From Sarcophilus harrisii (Eukaryota; Chordata; Mammalia; Dasyuromorphia; Dasyuridae), in the NCBI RefSeq assembly GCF_902635505.1, contig NC_045429.1:137202804-137266803 (forward strand): a DNA stretch of 64,000 nucleotides. Reading direction: 5' to 3'. Shown piece by piece: positions 43,366 to 53,899 of this stretch. The position numbers and the translations under genes are program-made. Under the pieces are notes generated by a model. The model saw nothing but the letters and a program-made list of their open reading frames with translations, made no database searches and had not been told where the DNA came from. Within the stretch, counting starts at the first letter, position 1. Each line of letters starts with the position of its first letter.

Positions 43366-43899
43366 CAGTTTGAACATACTGAATTTGATATACTTACAGG
43401 ATAGCATTCAAAGACATAGATCTGAAGTGGATTTGGGAAGGAAGTTGTTAGAGTTATAGATCTTAACATGATTAAGATGTTTATTGTAGAGCAACTCAAC
43501 ATGAATGCAGAACTCCCAAGGATAATGGTAGAGAATGGGAAAACTGCTATCTTGATACTTCAATGAATCTATGATGTCAACAATATTTACCATTCTCTTT
43601 ATAACAAGGATGACAACCCATCTATGCCTTCTCATCCTATGCAACTCTTACTCATGTCCTCCCATAAATATTTTACAAGGTGATTTCCCAATGTGCTAGG
43701 GAATCTTCTCTTGTATCTCTTGTAATTACATGAATATCAATCGAACACATGGAATATCTATTATTTTCTTATTCTTTAAAGGCTATGTTTGGTGCAAAAT
43801 TCCTCATTTATGATACATTGCAACCTATTCCAAAACATCATGTATTGCTGCACTGATCTTTGAGTAACCCTCAATTTTAAATTTTCATATACTATAGTA
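43366..43899. other. Unassigned stretch
   Basis: Nothing recognised; the 78-codon minus-strand frame at 43408-43644 has no motif. Confidence 0.5.
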
Positions 43900-44310
43900 T
43901 TTCTAGTGTGTCTCTTCAAGCATTATCTTTAGGGAAAAATATAAATTCTTCAGGCTGATATTGAAGATCCTCTCCAAATGCTCTCCAAATTATCTTTCCA
44001 GCTTTATTTCACATCATTCACCTGATAAATTATTGTCTAAACAAACTATACTACTAATAGTTCTACAAACTTGACATTCCTTCTCCCACATTCTATGCCT
44101 AAGATGTACATTCTTAGTTTTTTCTTCTTTCAAAATTCATTTTTGGCTGAGGCATTATCTACTCTATAAAGATTTTCCTGTTTGATCTGGTTTAGTCTAT
44201 TCTTTTAAATTAATTTCTATTTACTTATTTGTATGTTTTAACCACACATGGCTTCCTTTCCCACTCCTCTCCCAGGAGAATATAAACTCTTTGAAGTGGT
44301 TGTAGAAAAT
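43900..44310 (+). mobile_element. L2 LINE ORF2 end and 3' UTR
   Basis: ccaaattatctttccagctt, ttacacatcatt-type text, aacttgacattccttctccc, ttcctgtttgatctgg and gagaatataaactctttgaa follow the L2 3' order (tacctttccagccttatt, gacactccatctcc, aagcctttcctgatc, gtaagctccttga). Confidence 0.65.
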
Positions 44311-44519
44311 ATGAAATATAATCTGACACTGGATGTATGTTTCTATTTGAGCAGAATTGATTCCTGACTACAAATTAATTACTTATATTTACACAGTTAT
44401 CTTAAAATATAAATGAATAAAAGCCATATTTATTGTCTGGAGTAGGTTTCAAAATGAATCTCAATTGCTTATCAAGAGGCTTGGATTTTCATCATTCCCT
44501 TCATTCCTTTGAATTAAGA

Positions 44520-44800
44520 CTATTTTTGAAATTTTTTATGTAAAGAATTTTTTTTGTTTTTATATCCAAATTCTTCCAACTCTTCACCCTGACTCCCACC
44601 CATTGAGAAGGCAAGAAATAGGATACCTTATTACATGTATGAAGTTATGCAAAACATATTTCTACTTTACCCATGTGGGAAGGGTCGTGGGGAGAAAGCA
44701 AGATAAATAAAGTGGAGAAAAAAAGTTTCAATCTGTACTCAGAGTTCATCAGCCCTCTCCCTGGAAATAGCACTTTTTATCATTAATCTTTGGAATTGTT
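44520..44800 (-). mobile_element. Old L1 3' UTR (antisense)
   Basis: gttttatatccaaattcttcc-like start, cccattgagaaggcaagaaa, ttatgcaaaacatatttcta, caatctgtactcagagttca and catcagccctctccctggaa. Confidence 0.8.
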
Positions 44801-45111
44801 GACTTTTTTTTAAACTACATATATTCCTTGGAACTGGAGTAAAACATTTATTTGTTATTAGTTATTATCACCATTGAATTAATGAGATTCACAAAACTCT
44901 TTTCTAGGAGAAGTTTAAAGCACAGGGGAGTCTCTAATCTAGAGAGGGTAAAACTAGGGAGGTAAACTGATTATCTTGCAGGTGCATGACATTTGAAGAC
45001 ATGGGAGGAGGAACAACAAGAGAGGAAAAGGTATTAAAGGCAAATTTTCCCTATTTCGGAATTTGCATCTGGCTTTTTGTAATTTGAATGTATTGGATGG
45101 GAGGGGAGGGA
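44801..45111. other. Unassigned stretch
   Basis: Nothing recognised. Confidence 0.5.
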
Positions 45112-45372
45112 ATAAGCATTTATTTATATAATCCCTACTATATGCCAGATGCTTTATGAACATTATCTCATTTGAATATTATCATTATTGAATATTATCT
45201 CTCAACAGTTCTTCGAGGTATGTGCTATTCTTGTTCATACTTTATATTTGAGGCAACCAGATATTAGGTGACTTGTCCAGGATCACATAGCTAATTAGTA
45301 TCTCAGAAAGGATTAGAACTCAATTCTTCTAAACTGCAGGAGCAGCACACAATCCATTGTGCCATCTAATGC
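45112..45372 (-). mobile_element. MIR-type SINE (antisense)
   Basis: taagcatttatttatataat, actatatgccagatgcttta, ttaggtgacttgtccaggat and cacaatccattgtgccatct: full antisense order including the head. Confidence 0.88.
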
Positions 45373-45719
45373 CTAACAGAGGTCTTAGAGGAACACTTTT
45401 GCAGAGAAAAGAAAGCAAAATCAGCAAGTGTCTGCTATCATCTTGTTATAGCAAGTAACAAGGCTTTAAAAAAAAATGCTTTATGGGTTATTTTAGTTTA
45501 CATCAATGCAATTTCCTAGTAACTACTCACCGCATAAAACAAAAAAGCAACAGAACTTCTTGTAAGAAAAACCCATTTTCTTAAATCTGACAGCATATGT
45601 CTCACTCTGCACCTGTAGTCCACCATCTCTACCAAGAAGGGGAAGCCAAGCCTCAGCATCAATCAGATCTTCTGGAACTGGGATTATTTTGTCCTTTGAT
45701 TTGAAATTTGAAAAGAGGA
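45373..45719. other. Unassigned stretch
   Basis: Nothing recognised; the antisense 85-codon frame is carried into it from the neighbouring microsatellite. Confidence 0.5.
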
Positions 45720-45945
45720 ACAATGGACAGAGACAGAGAGACAGAGACAGAGACAGAGACAGAGACAGAGACAGAGACACAGAGAGAGACAGAAAGAGGG
45801 AGAGAGGGAAAGAGAAAGAGAAAAGAGAAGAGAGAGAAAGGAGGAAGAAGAAAGAGCGAAAGAGAAAAAGAGAGAGAGAAAGAGAGAGAGAGGGAGGTAG
45901 AGAGTGAGAGAGAGAGAGAGAAGAGAAAGAGAGAGAGAAGGGAGT
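45720..45945. repeat. Large GAGACA/GA purine microsatellite
   Basis: About nine near-perfect gagaca units at 45728-45782, then about 160 bp of GA/GAAA variants. It produces overlapping open frames (DRDRDR, TETETE, SVSVSV) on both strands, all artefacts. Confidence 0.97.
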
Positions 45946-45964
45946 TAAGTGGTATTAGATAAAC

Positions 45965-46160
45965 ACCTAAAACTAGTCTCAAGAAGACTTGGATTCAAAC
46001 CCCTTTTCAGACAGACACTTACTAGCTAAGTAACTCTGGATCAGTCACTTAATTTCTGTCTCAGTTAAATGGGGATAATAATAGCATCCACCTCTCAGAG
46101 TTGTTTTGAGCAAAGTGAACTTTTTATAATGGCTTTGCAAACCTTTAAATTCTAAAAAAT
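45965..46160 (+). mobile_element. MIR-type SINE
   Basis: aagaagacttggattcaaac, ctctggatcagtcacttaat, aatggggataataatagcat and cacctctcagagttgttttg. Confidence 0.85.
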
Positions 46161-46173
46161 ATAAATTATTGTG

Positions 46174-46176
<3 letters not shown>

Positions 46177-46210
<34 letters not shown>
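46177..46210. repeat. (AC)n microsatellite
   Basis: Seventeen uninterrupted AC units. Confidence 0.97.
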
Positions 46211-46212
<2 letters not shown>

Positions 46213-46251
46213 TCCCAAAAGTCTTAGTGCTGTTTTAAGATTTAATAGCTT
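46211..46251. mobile_element. Possible mariner-type terminal fragment
   Basis: TATCCCAAAAGTCTTAGTGC followed by tgttttaagatttaatagct resembles the terminal repeat of a mariner family whose ends read tcccaaaagtcttagtgcag. Only one end is visible. Confidence 0.4.
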
Positions 46252-47164
46252 ACATAGGTTAGAAGTGCAGGAATACTTTGGGGATACCACACATATACAC
46301 AGATACATACTAACATGTATAAAACCTTTCCTTCTGTTTTTGGCCTCTTTGGTGGAAATGCACAGAAGTGGTGTCATTGGGTCAAAAGTTCCTTTTGCCA
46401 GTAACTTGTTCAAAGATCTGTGATATCATGACTGAGCCCTCTCCTCTAATACAGGGCACAATCTCTTCTTCATTTAAGCAAATAGTCTTTATGATGGTTT
46501 TTTTTTAACACCCCCCTCTCCCTTTCATCATCAGGTAGCCAACCTTTTGGTGATATTGTTGGTGACAAAAACATTGAAATAGTTTTGTTTTGTTTTTTTC
46601 ACTTACAATCTCCAAATCTTTATTATTTATCTTACCCAAGAATTCATAGGGAATTTGTCCCAGCAGTTCAGGCTCCTTCCTTGCCATTTGTCATCACAAA
46701 GTGTGCTACTCTGGAGGAGGCAGGCTGAAACCTCAACTGACCCCAGATGCCTTTATCTTCAGCTTCCTTTTCCTTCCGATCATTTCCTTTACATAATTCA
46801 GGAAGCTCTCCTCTTTAGAAGGCTTAATATGCTTAGTGTGCACATTAACTCATTTGACTTGAATCTTGACCTTGAATTTGTTTATAACAGTGCCTACAAT
46901 ATGCTGAATAATAGCTTAGACCCAACCTGTCTTGCCATGGTAACATTTTGGGGATATTCCCTGTTGAGTTATCCTTAGGCTTTTGATATCTACAACATAC
47001 CTCTTCTTGTAGACTTGAATCTACGTAGCCAAAAAGACAACACTATATTTTCACAAGGACCTAGAGAACAGATTTCAAGTCCCTTTTCTTTTTTCTTTTG
47101 TATTAATCATTTTGGCAAGTCTCTGGTGCCAGACACAAGGACTGAATCATTTTCAAATCACTTT
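46252..47164. other. Unassigned stretch
   Basis: Several 60-107 codon frames on both strands, without motifs or splice support. No repeat recognised. Confidence 0.5.
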
Positions 47165-47345
47165 CACATATAACATCTGATGTTCATAAGAGCTCTACAA
47201 AGAAGAAAGGCCAGTTGGTCAAATATGCATTCTACACAGAACTGAAGTTTAGTGATTTGTTTTAGATCATGGGACTTTGGAGGGATTCCAGAACTAGAAC
47301 TACTTCTTCTCACTTCATGTCTTTTGTTTTTAGCATTATACTATA
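47165..47345 (-). mobile_element. MIR-type SINE (antisense)
   Basis: cacatataacatctgatgtt, cataagagctctacaaagaa, aactgaagtttagtgatttg and gaactagaactacttcttct; poorly preserved. Confidence 0.55.
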
Positions 47346-47469
47346 TATGTTCTCAACAAATGAAAAGAGAGCTTAGAGCAGAACCTGTCTAAAATGTCAT
47401 ATGTGTAGCTTGCAGATATGTGGGTATAGATGCTACTAATTGCAAATAAAAAGTTAAAGCAAATGATCT

Positions 47470-47516
47470 AAATGGTACACATAGTAGGTGCTTAATAAAT
47501 GTTTATTGATGAATTG
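47470..47516 (+). mobile_element. L2/MIR 3' tail
   Basis: acacatagtaggtgcttaat followed by aaatgtttattgatgaat. Confidence 0.75.
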
Positions 47517-48079
47517 ATAGAAACTGAAGTTGCATAACCTCTATGCATGTCACTGAAAGAAACATGAAATGCAATGCTATGATGTATCAGTCTGCCCTGT
47601 ACCCTCAGGCAAGGAAAACACCTGAGTTGTGCAAACACAGGAAGGACCTATTCCAGGTGTGCAAGGTGGGGCAAGGTACCCAAATAATTCAATGCTGAGA
47701 AACAAAGACCGTCTGTCCAAGGTCTAGTCAGGTCTTCTGTTATCCATGTATAATCTCTCTGAAAGAACACTGTTGGTCCTGTTTTCTTCATATACCAGGG
47801 GAAAAGATAGAGAGATGTGAGAGAGAAAAGACAATAGTGGTAACAGGAACAGATGAAATTTAGTTAAAGAGCCAATTTTTAGCAATTGAATTTAACAAGT
47901 GTTTCATGTTTTTCAGATACCTTATAACTCTAGGAAGTAAAACTCAGTAATTTAATAGGAGCTGCTCAGCTAAGTTTATTTGTAAGCTGTAGAGACACTC
48001 AAAAATTGGTGAGAAACAAAATTTTAAAAAAGAATCAGTAATAAAGCACAAGGTCTTGGATTTGTATATGCAAAATCAA
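47517..48079. other. Unassigned stretch
   Basis: Nothing recognised. Confidence 0.5.
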
Positions 48080-48480
48080 AAAGTAGAGATAACAGGTGAG
48101 ATAAACTTGAGGTCCTATCGCAAGACAGAACATTGAACTACTAGGCAACATAGAAACTTAGTGATATAAGAATCACTTAATTAGGATCTAGGTAGATATA
48201 TATTATTCAAAAGAAATGAGATAGAAATAATGAGATAGAAGAATATGTAGCAGCATTTGTATTAAAAAGACACATGTATGCAAGGAAATGCATTGTCCAG
48301 AGGGAAGAAGTGAAGTAAGGAGAGAATTTGGGCAGAGATCAATGAAGGCAGAAACAGAAGTAATATTGTCATTGGAGTATATTATAGATCAACTGGACAG
48401 AAGAATGAAATAAATGAGTTCAAGAAATACATCTCAAACCTGGCACAGGGCCACATAAAAGGTACATTTGAGATACTGCT
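48080..48480 (+). mobile_element. L3/CR1 LINE, endonuclease-region fragment
   Basis: ggcagagatcaatgaaggca, gtcattggagtatattatag and atcaactggacagaagaatg encode a decayed GVYYRPPGQ...-type landmark of the CR1-clade endonuclease, followed by sequence for ISNLAQGH (family: LANLAKDHD). Confidence 0.65.
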
Positions 48481-49514
48481 TTATTCCCATGGAGCAGTTT
48501 AATGTTGAAAGAAATAGGGCCATTTTTTTTTTTACATAAAGCAAAAGATTTATGTTAGCAGTCAAAAGAGATAAAATACTACTATGGTTATAAATGAACA
48601 TTTTGATACCTAACAAAACTAGGAAAAGAATTTTATTTTTATAAAAACTGTTAACATATGGAGTGAAGAAATACAGCATCCAGGTGCTTTTCAAGTGATT
48701 TTTGGATTTAAAAAAATGACCCATGGCAGAATATAAAGTTTCAAATTGTAAACAATGTAGAATGATCACTTACTTGTATGTGAGTAGTTTTATCATTTAA
48801 ATTAGGGTTCTTTAATTGGATTCTACTGAACCTCCCACCCCACAAGAGGTCCAAAGATAGATTTTGTGGGATGTGAACTTAGACAGGAAAAAAAAAAAAG
48901 CACATCTTTATGTTCACCAGTCTCTAATTAAAATATAGTATTTCCTTTGATTACGTCCACAATATTACTCATACTCTACTAGTATTATTCTTCACTGGAC
49001 TCTTAAAGAAATTCATGACACAAAAAAGACTGATAAAATCTACTTTAAAAGGGCTGAAAGGAAATTGTTATTTATTAAAGATAGTGAAAATGTGAGTATG
49101 AAGAAATAGTTCTAGGACATGAAAAGAGATTAACATAATTTTGAAGACTTGAACTGTAGGATATTATGGTACCTCAATTGATTTGAATATAACTATTTTT
49201 TGACTAGAGAGGGTAAAACTGAACAAAACAAGGAGCAATAATATAAAAATTTGGAAATGAGCATGCTTTTAAAGGCACTATCAATTGCATAAAGGAATAT
49301 AAATGGAAAGTAATTCACTGAGTAGCAGGAGGCTCTCAGTAGAGCAATTATAGATAAAGAAAATTGCACAGGATACTGATTTGGAAGGTTGTTGATAAGA
49401 ATCTGTGGTCAAGTCCAAAGAAATAGCAGAGGGATAAAAGCCTCAGTGGCTATCTGGTCTGAACCAATACCTGAATAAGAATTCTCTTTAAAACTTACCC
49501 CAGCAATCATTAGA
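48481..49514. other. Mostly unassigned stretch
   Basis: A hAT-like fragment is possible at 48805-48900 (ttagggttctttaattggat). The 111-codon minus-strand frame at 48434-48769 has no motif. Parts near 49000-49450 may be decayed L3/CR1 but this cannot be supported. Confidence 0.4.
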
Positions 49515-49765
49515 AGCTGCTAGGTAGTATAGTGGAATCAGAAAAACCTGTATTCCAATTTCACTTTAGACAACTTTCTATCTATGTGACTCTGGGCAAG
49601 TTATTTAACTTCTATATGTCTCGGCTTTCTCATCTGTAAAATGAGGATAATAAAAGCATTTACCTTACAGGCTTATTGTAAGGGGAGAAAAATGAGATAT
49701 CTGTGAAATGCTTTGCAAACTTTAAGCATTCTGTAAATATTAGCTTTTGTTATTATTATCAAGTC
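49515..49765 (+). mobile_element. MIR-type SINE
   Basis: gctgctaggtagtatagtgg, tatgtgactctgggcaagtt, ctttctcatctgtaaaatga and gaaatgctttgcaaacttta: close to full length. Confidence 0.9.
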
Positions 49766-49935
49766 TTTATTTGAAGATTTTCAGAGAGGCATAGTCTCTT
49801 ACCTCCTAAGACAACTCATTTCACTAATTGTCAGGAAGTTGTAATTTTATTTTAAGCCTAAATATGCCTTTTAATAGATTTACTCTGTTTCTGGTTTTGC
49901 TAGTGGGGGCCAAGCATTATGTGTAATCTTTGGAC

Positions 49936-50046
49936 CACAGGATTATTACCTCCCCAGTCTTGAGCACTGTCTTTATGCATTCAGCCTAAAACTACTTTAG
50001 CCTTCTTAATGAACATCATATTTATATGGAGCTTACAATTCATTTA
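49936..50046. repeat. Direct repeat, upstream copy
   Basis: ccacaggattattacctccc through ggagcttacaattcattt; matches 50538-50647 at roughly nine bases in ten by eye. Confidence 0.9.
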
Positions 50047-50285
50047 AGCAGAAGAATCTGCTTAAATATTTGGAGAAAGTAATCATGACCCATCCCATCT
50101 CCTCTCCATTTCCCACCATTAACATCCCCAAATCCTTCAAACAATTCCCTTATGGCATGAACTCAAAAGTTCTTTAATATCCTGTTTGTTCTCTTCTGGA
50201 TAATCATAATTATCAGGGTTCTCCCTAAAATGTGATTCCTAGAACTTAATACAATACCCCGTTCTTAGCTGTCTAGGGTGGGGTA

Positions 50286-50515
50286 GTTATTGTTATTGTT
50301 AAATCATTACAGTCATGTTGGACTTTGTTATCCCCTTTGGGGTTTCCTTGGCAAAGGTACTAGAGTTTTTGTCATTTTCTTCTTCAGCTCATTTTACAGA
50401 TGAGGAAATTGAGGCAAACAGAGTTAAGAGACTTGTCCAGGATCACACAGCTAGTGTGTAAAGAAAATTTGAACTCAGGTCCTCCTGACTTTAGACCTAG
50501 CATTCTTTTGCGCCA
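50286..50515 (-). mobile_element. MAR1-type SINE (antisense) inside L3/CR1
   Basis: aaatcattacagtcatgttg, cccctttggggtttccttgg, ttttacagatgaggaaattg, cacacagctagtgtgtaaag and gaactcaggtcctcctgact: tail to head, nearly complete. Confidence 0.93.
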
Positions 50516-50537
50516 CAATAGACAGTATAATAAAGTA

Positions 50538-50647
50538 TCACAGGATTATTATCTCCCTAGTTTTGAGCACTGTCCTTATGAATTCAGCCTAAAACTACCT
50601 TATCCTTCTTAATTAACATCATATTTACATGGAGCTTACAATTCATT
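50538..50647. repeat. Direct repeat, downstream copy
   Basis: tcacaggattattatctccc through ggagcttacaattcatt. This copy is in the position expected for the L3/CR1 family, so it is probably the source. Confidence 0.9.
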
Positions 50648-50650
50648 AAA

Positions 50651-51234
50651 ATTATCAGATTCTTTTTTAGGCCACTGGTAATTTCACAGTGATTATCCCT
50701 TTACACTTATATGATAGGATGAGTATCTCTCCTTTTTATTACATTTTTTATTATGAATGCAGAGATTGAGGGGAGTGGGATTCTATTTTAAATGGGAATT
50801 GATCTTTTAAAAAATATTCTTATCCATAAAGTTGTGTTTTTATTGCATTTGGGAGGAGTCAAGTACTTAAATGCTTTCTACTCCTGACCCTGAATCACTA
50901 GAGATTTGAGTTAAATCTGACCTTCAATGTTTCACATCATTAGATGTTATTTTCAGTGACTTTTGAGTTAAATTCCTTGTTGAAATAGGGGAAAGATGGT
51001 ACTGAAGAAATGGAGCCTGGAATAATTGGATGGCCAGATACAGGACTCTTCCATGCTTTGGTATACGCAGAAAATCCTCTAACTTTGATAAAGATAAAGC
51101 TCCTATTTGTCAGATCAATATGAGATTCCTATTTATCCTATGGGGCAGCTCAATGGATGCTTAAAGAGCATGACAGGGAAAGCAGAAAAACAGAAATATT
51201 AAGTATCTCTTACCTCTTATTAATGTATTTTATT
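50651..51234. other. Unassigned stretch
   Basis: Nothing recognised, apart from possible continuation of decayed L3/CR1 up to about 50730. Confidence 0.45.
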
Positions 51235-51430
51235 AACATAATTTTTGCATCATGGATGCCTTTGGAAGTCTCAAGATTCTTATGGATTCCTCATAATCAT
51301 GTTTCTATATGCACAAAGTAAAATATTTAGCATTACCCAAAAAATCCCAATTATATTGAAACAAAGGTTTCAAAATTTAAAATAAAAACAAAAACAAGTT
51401 CATGGATCCCAGATTAAGAACCCATGCTCT
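51235..51430 (+). mobile_element. hAT-like short DNA transposon
   Basis: catcatggatgcctttggaa, aatcccaattatattgaaac, aaacaagttcatggatccca and agattaagaacccatg. The family ends are GGTTCTTAACC inverted repeats; this copy keeps the right end and body. Related pieces lie at 37570, 39115, 51691 and 62462. Confidence 0.7.
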
Positions 51431-51554
51431 AGAGTTAGACCAGGAGTTCTTTCTGAAGTTTGAGTTATTCTAATTGAAGGAAGGCAAGGATACTGAGAGG
51501 CCCTATGCTTGAGTCACCGGGGTTTGGAAAGGTGGGGTGTGCCATTTTTGGCAT

Positions 51555-51690
51555 AGTGAAAAAGAACATTGGATTGGTAAACAGAACCATTAGCCACATG
51601 CTACCATCTTATCTTGGATAATTCATTTCATATCTCTCTCTGTGCCTCTCTCAACTTTACATTCCTCATCTATAAAAGGAGGTTAGATCA
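51555..51690 (+). mobile_element. MIR-type SINE
   Basis: agaacattggattggtaaac, cttggataattcatttcata and tcctcatctataaaaggagg. Confidence 0.7.
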
Positions 51691-51865
51691 AAGGTTCTTA
51701 ACTTTTTTTTTTAAGTTATACATAGACTCTTTCAGCAGCCTGGTGAAGACTAGGGACCACTTCCCCAAATAATTTTGATAATTTTTTTTAAAAGCTTTCA
51801 TAATTGAAGAAAATAATCAATTCTAGTTAGATGTTAATAAAAATGATATTTTTTTTTTCCCATCC
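51691..51865 (+). mobile_element. hAT-like short DNA transposon, left part
   Basis: aaggttcttaacttttttt, acatagactctttcagcagc and ctggtgaagactagggacca match the left half of the family. Confidence 0.7.
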
Positions 51866-53344
51866 AATTTCATAGGACTAGATAATCTTTGAAATCCCTT
51901 CTAATTCTCACATTCTATGATTCTGTGACTCTAAGATTTCTAAATCCCATCTCCAGGCCTATATATTTCAATTTGAAAGAAATTCCCAGACAGTGAAGGA
52001 ATTTGAAAAGTCATCCAGAATGAGGACTGTAACCTATAAATGAGTTAAAATAGCAAAAATTTTTTAAAAAATTTAAAAAGTAAGGGATTGGATGGATGTG
52101 GTGAGCTGGGGAATGTATGTAAGGGGAATTTTTTTTCCAAGTAGTAATTCTTTTAAAAAATCTATAGTAATGTGATTCTGTTTTCTCTAGTCTAGGGTTT
52201 TAAATAATATTAAACTGTACACAGTTACTGATATTGCAATGTTCTGGCTGGTACCTTGAAACTAATCAATTTGAAATAAGTCTCTTATCTATAAACAAAC
52301 AACAAATCCACTCAGGACTCTGTTCAAATGATTAGGGCTTGATATATCAATGTCTCCAAATCCAATTGAAGATGTGGCATTGAATGACATATTTTTATAT
52401 AGGAGATTTGTCACACACTTGTAAACTAACCTTTCACAGGCTCAACCAAGTAAGGGAGGGTAGGGGAAATGTCTTTCTTTCACTTATAAAATACTGAAAC
52501 ACAAAGAAGGCTAGTATGTTTTTCTATCTATTTTCCCCCTCCCCCAAAATGATCAACAGGAGAAAGGTGAATCAGCAAAAAGAGAAGTGTCATTAAAATA
52601 GTAAGGCACAAGTCTTTAATATGGAATAAAAACTTTCTTCTATTAGAGCCTTACCCAGAGTATCATTAGAAGTCACAGGGACAGTACATATTTATTAGAG
52701 GTAAGGTGACCCTCCAAAGATAAGGGTGGGGGGTGAAAGATTGACTTTTTTGGGTGGTTCTCCTATTTTACATAGGCTTGAAGTACAGTACTTTCTTACC
52801 ATCCTGAGTCTATTGCTGATCATCTTGGAAGCTTTATCCACCATATTTCTAACCTGGACCAATTAACCCCTTTTTAGGCAACCTGCTTTTCCCCTCTCCC
52901 CTATTTATAGAAGCTCACCACACTGATGCTGGATTTATTACACATACTCAATCGGCTTTAACCCTACTACAACATAGAACTCTCAATCTCAAGTAAATTG
53001 CTAGTTTCAGCTTCCCTCAGTTGCAGAACATGAGAGCATGCACTATGTTGACTGTGTCCAAACTGTCTTATGCTTTGAACCTTGCAAGCCTGATTGCTTT
53101 TAAGGGGAGCTGGGAGACAAAAAAGTGAGAGTTCTCCTATAGTGCACACAGGCCCTCCACATTAGGACTCTGATATTTCCAGTTTAATATGCACATGAAC
53201 ATGAATGACTTTTTAGAAATAATATCCCTTCAATGATGGAAATCCACCCCATCCATGCACAGTCCTTTCCACCTTTGAACATTTCTGATTATTAGGGGGC
53301 TCTTTGCTTACATTGAGCTGAAACATGCCTTTCTTTAACTGTTA
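51866..53344. other. Unassigned stretch
   Basis: About 1.5 kb with no repeat recognised. A 60-codon minus-strand frame at 52967-53149 (MCTIGELSLFCLPAPL) has no motif. Confidence 0.5.
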
Positions 53345-53505
53345 CCTTTTGCTAAAGTCTGCCCACTAGGGCCAAATTGGGCAATTTTAATTCTTCTTCC
53401 ATTTGATAATGTTCCTAATATCTGAAGATACCTATCCTGTAAACCTCTCTCACTCCTAATTACTGATTACTGATATTGCAATGTTCTCTTTAAGTTAAAT
53501 ATCAC
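53345..53505 (-). mobile_element. L3/CR1 LINE fragment (antisense)
   Basis: ctgcccactagggccaaatt, attcttcttccatttgataa and gaagatacctatcctgtaaa parallel ccctctggggccaagcag, ctcttccacatgacag and gaagacagctatcctgtcc. Probably one element with 53900-55275. Confidence 0.65.
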
Positions 53506-53519
53506 TAATTCTTCAACTG

Positions 53520-53645
53520 TCAGCCAACATTTATTAAGTGCCAAGCATTATGCTAAGTTTGGGGAATACAAATACAAGTAGAAAAATGACACTCATTGCT
53601 CTTAAGGAGTTTCTATTTTACTGGCTGAGGACAATGCATATAAGG
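53520..53645 (-). mobile_element. Repeat with L2/MIR-type tail (antisense)
   Basis: ccaacatttattaagtgcca, agcattatgctaagtttggg and tgctcttaaggagtttctat; separates two L3/CR1 pieces. Confidence 0.65.
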
Positions 53646-53899
53646 AAATTGAAAGGAAGGGGAAAAAAGAACAAAGAGAGAGAAAGTCTGGAGTCCAGTT
53701 TAAGACATGACTAGTCTCAGGGCTCTCTTTAAATGGAGGTTCTCGGAGGAACCAATTATCAAAGGCCTAAGACACAGGGACAGAGGGTACTTCCAATACG
53801 TACAATGCCAGGCCTGGAATGACTTTCTAGATGAAAAAGTTTCCTAGGTATGGCTGAGAAAGTTAAAAGGGCAGCCTAGAAAGAGATGAATTCTTATCT

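Larger units (their letters stand above)
49770..50650 (-). mobile_element. L3/CR1 LINE (antisense), interrupted and internally duplicated
   Basis: ttttaagcctaaatatgcct, gtgggggccaagcattatgt, tccccaaatccttcaaacaa, ttcccttatggcatgaactc, ctaaaatgtgattcctagaa and ttaatacaataccccgttct are the antisense L3/CR1 series. A MAR1 SINE sits at 50286-50515. A 110-bp segment (50538-50647) occurs a second time at 49936-50046, out of its family order. Confidence 0.85.

Noticed and set aside
45689-45982. Overlapping 70-107 codon frames rich in Arg/Asp, Glu/Thr or Ser/Leu
   Set aside because: All come from the GAGACA/GA microsatellite; no frame has non-repetitive content. The same holds for 475-870 and 62726-63089.
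48434-48769. 111-codon minus-strand frame
   Set aside because: AT-rich region with a poly-T run inside it, no motif; an open frame of this length is expected by chance at this base composition.
49936-50647. Simple two-copy tandem duplication of about 600 bp
   Set aside because: Only about 110 bp are alike; the sequence after each copy differs, and the downstream copy is in its natural place in L3/CR1.
52226-53490. Shared ttactgatattgcaatgttct at two places about 1.2 kb apart
   Set aside because: The match is about 20 bp with unrelated flanks; too short to support a duplication.
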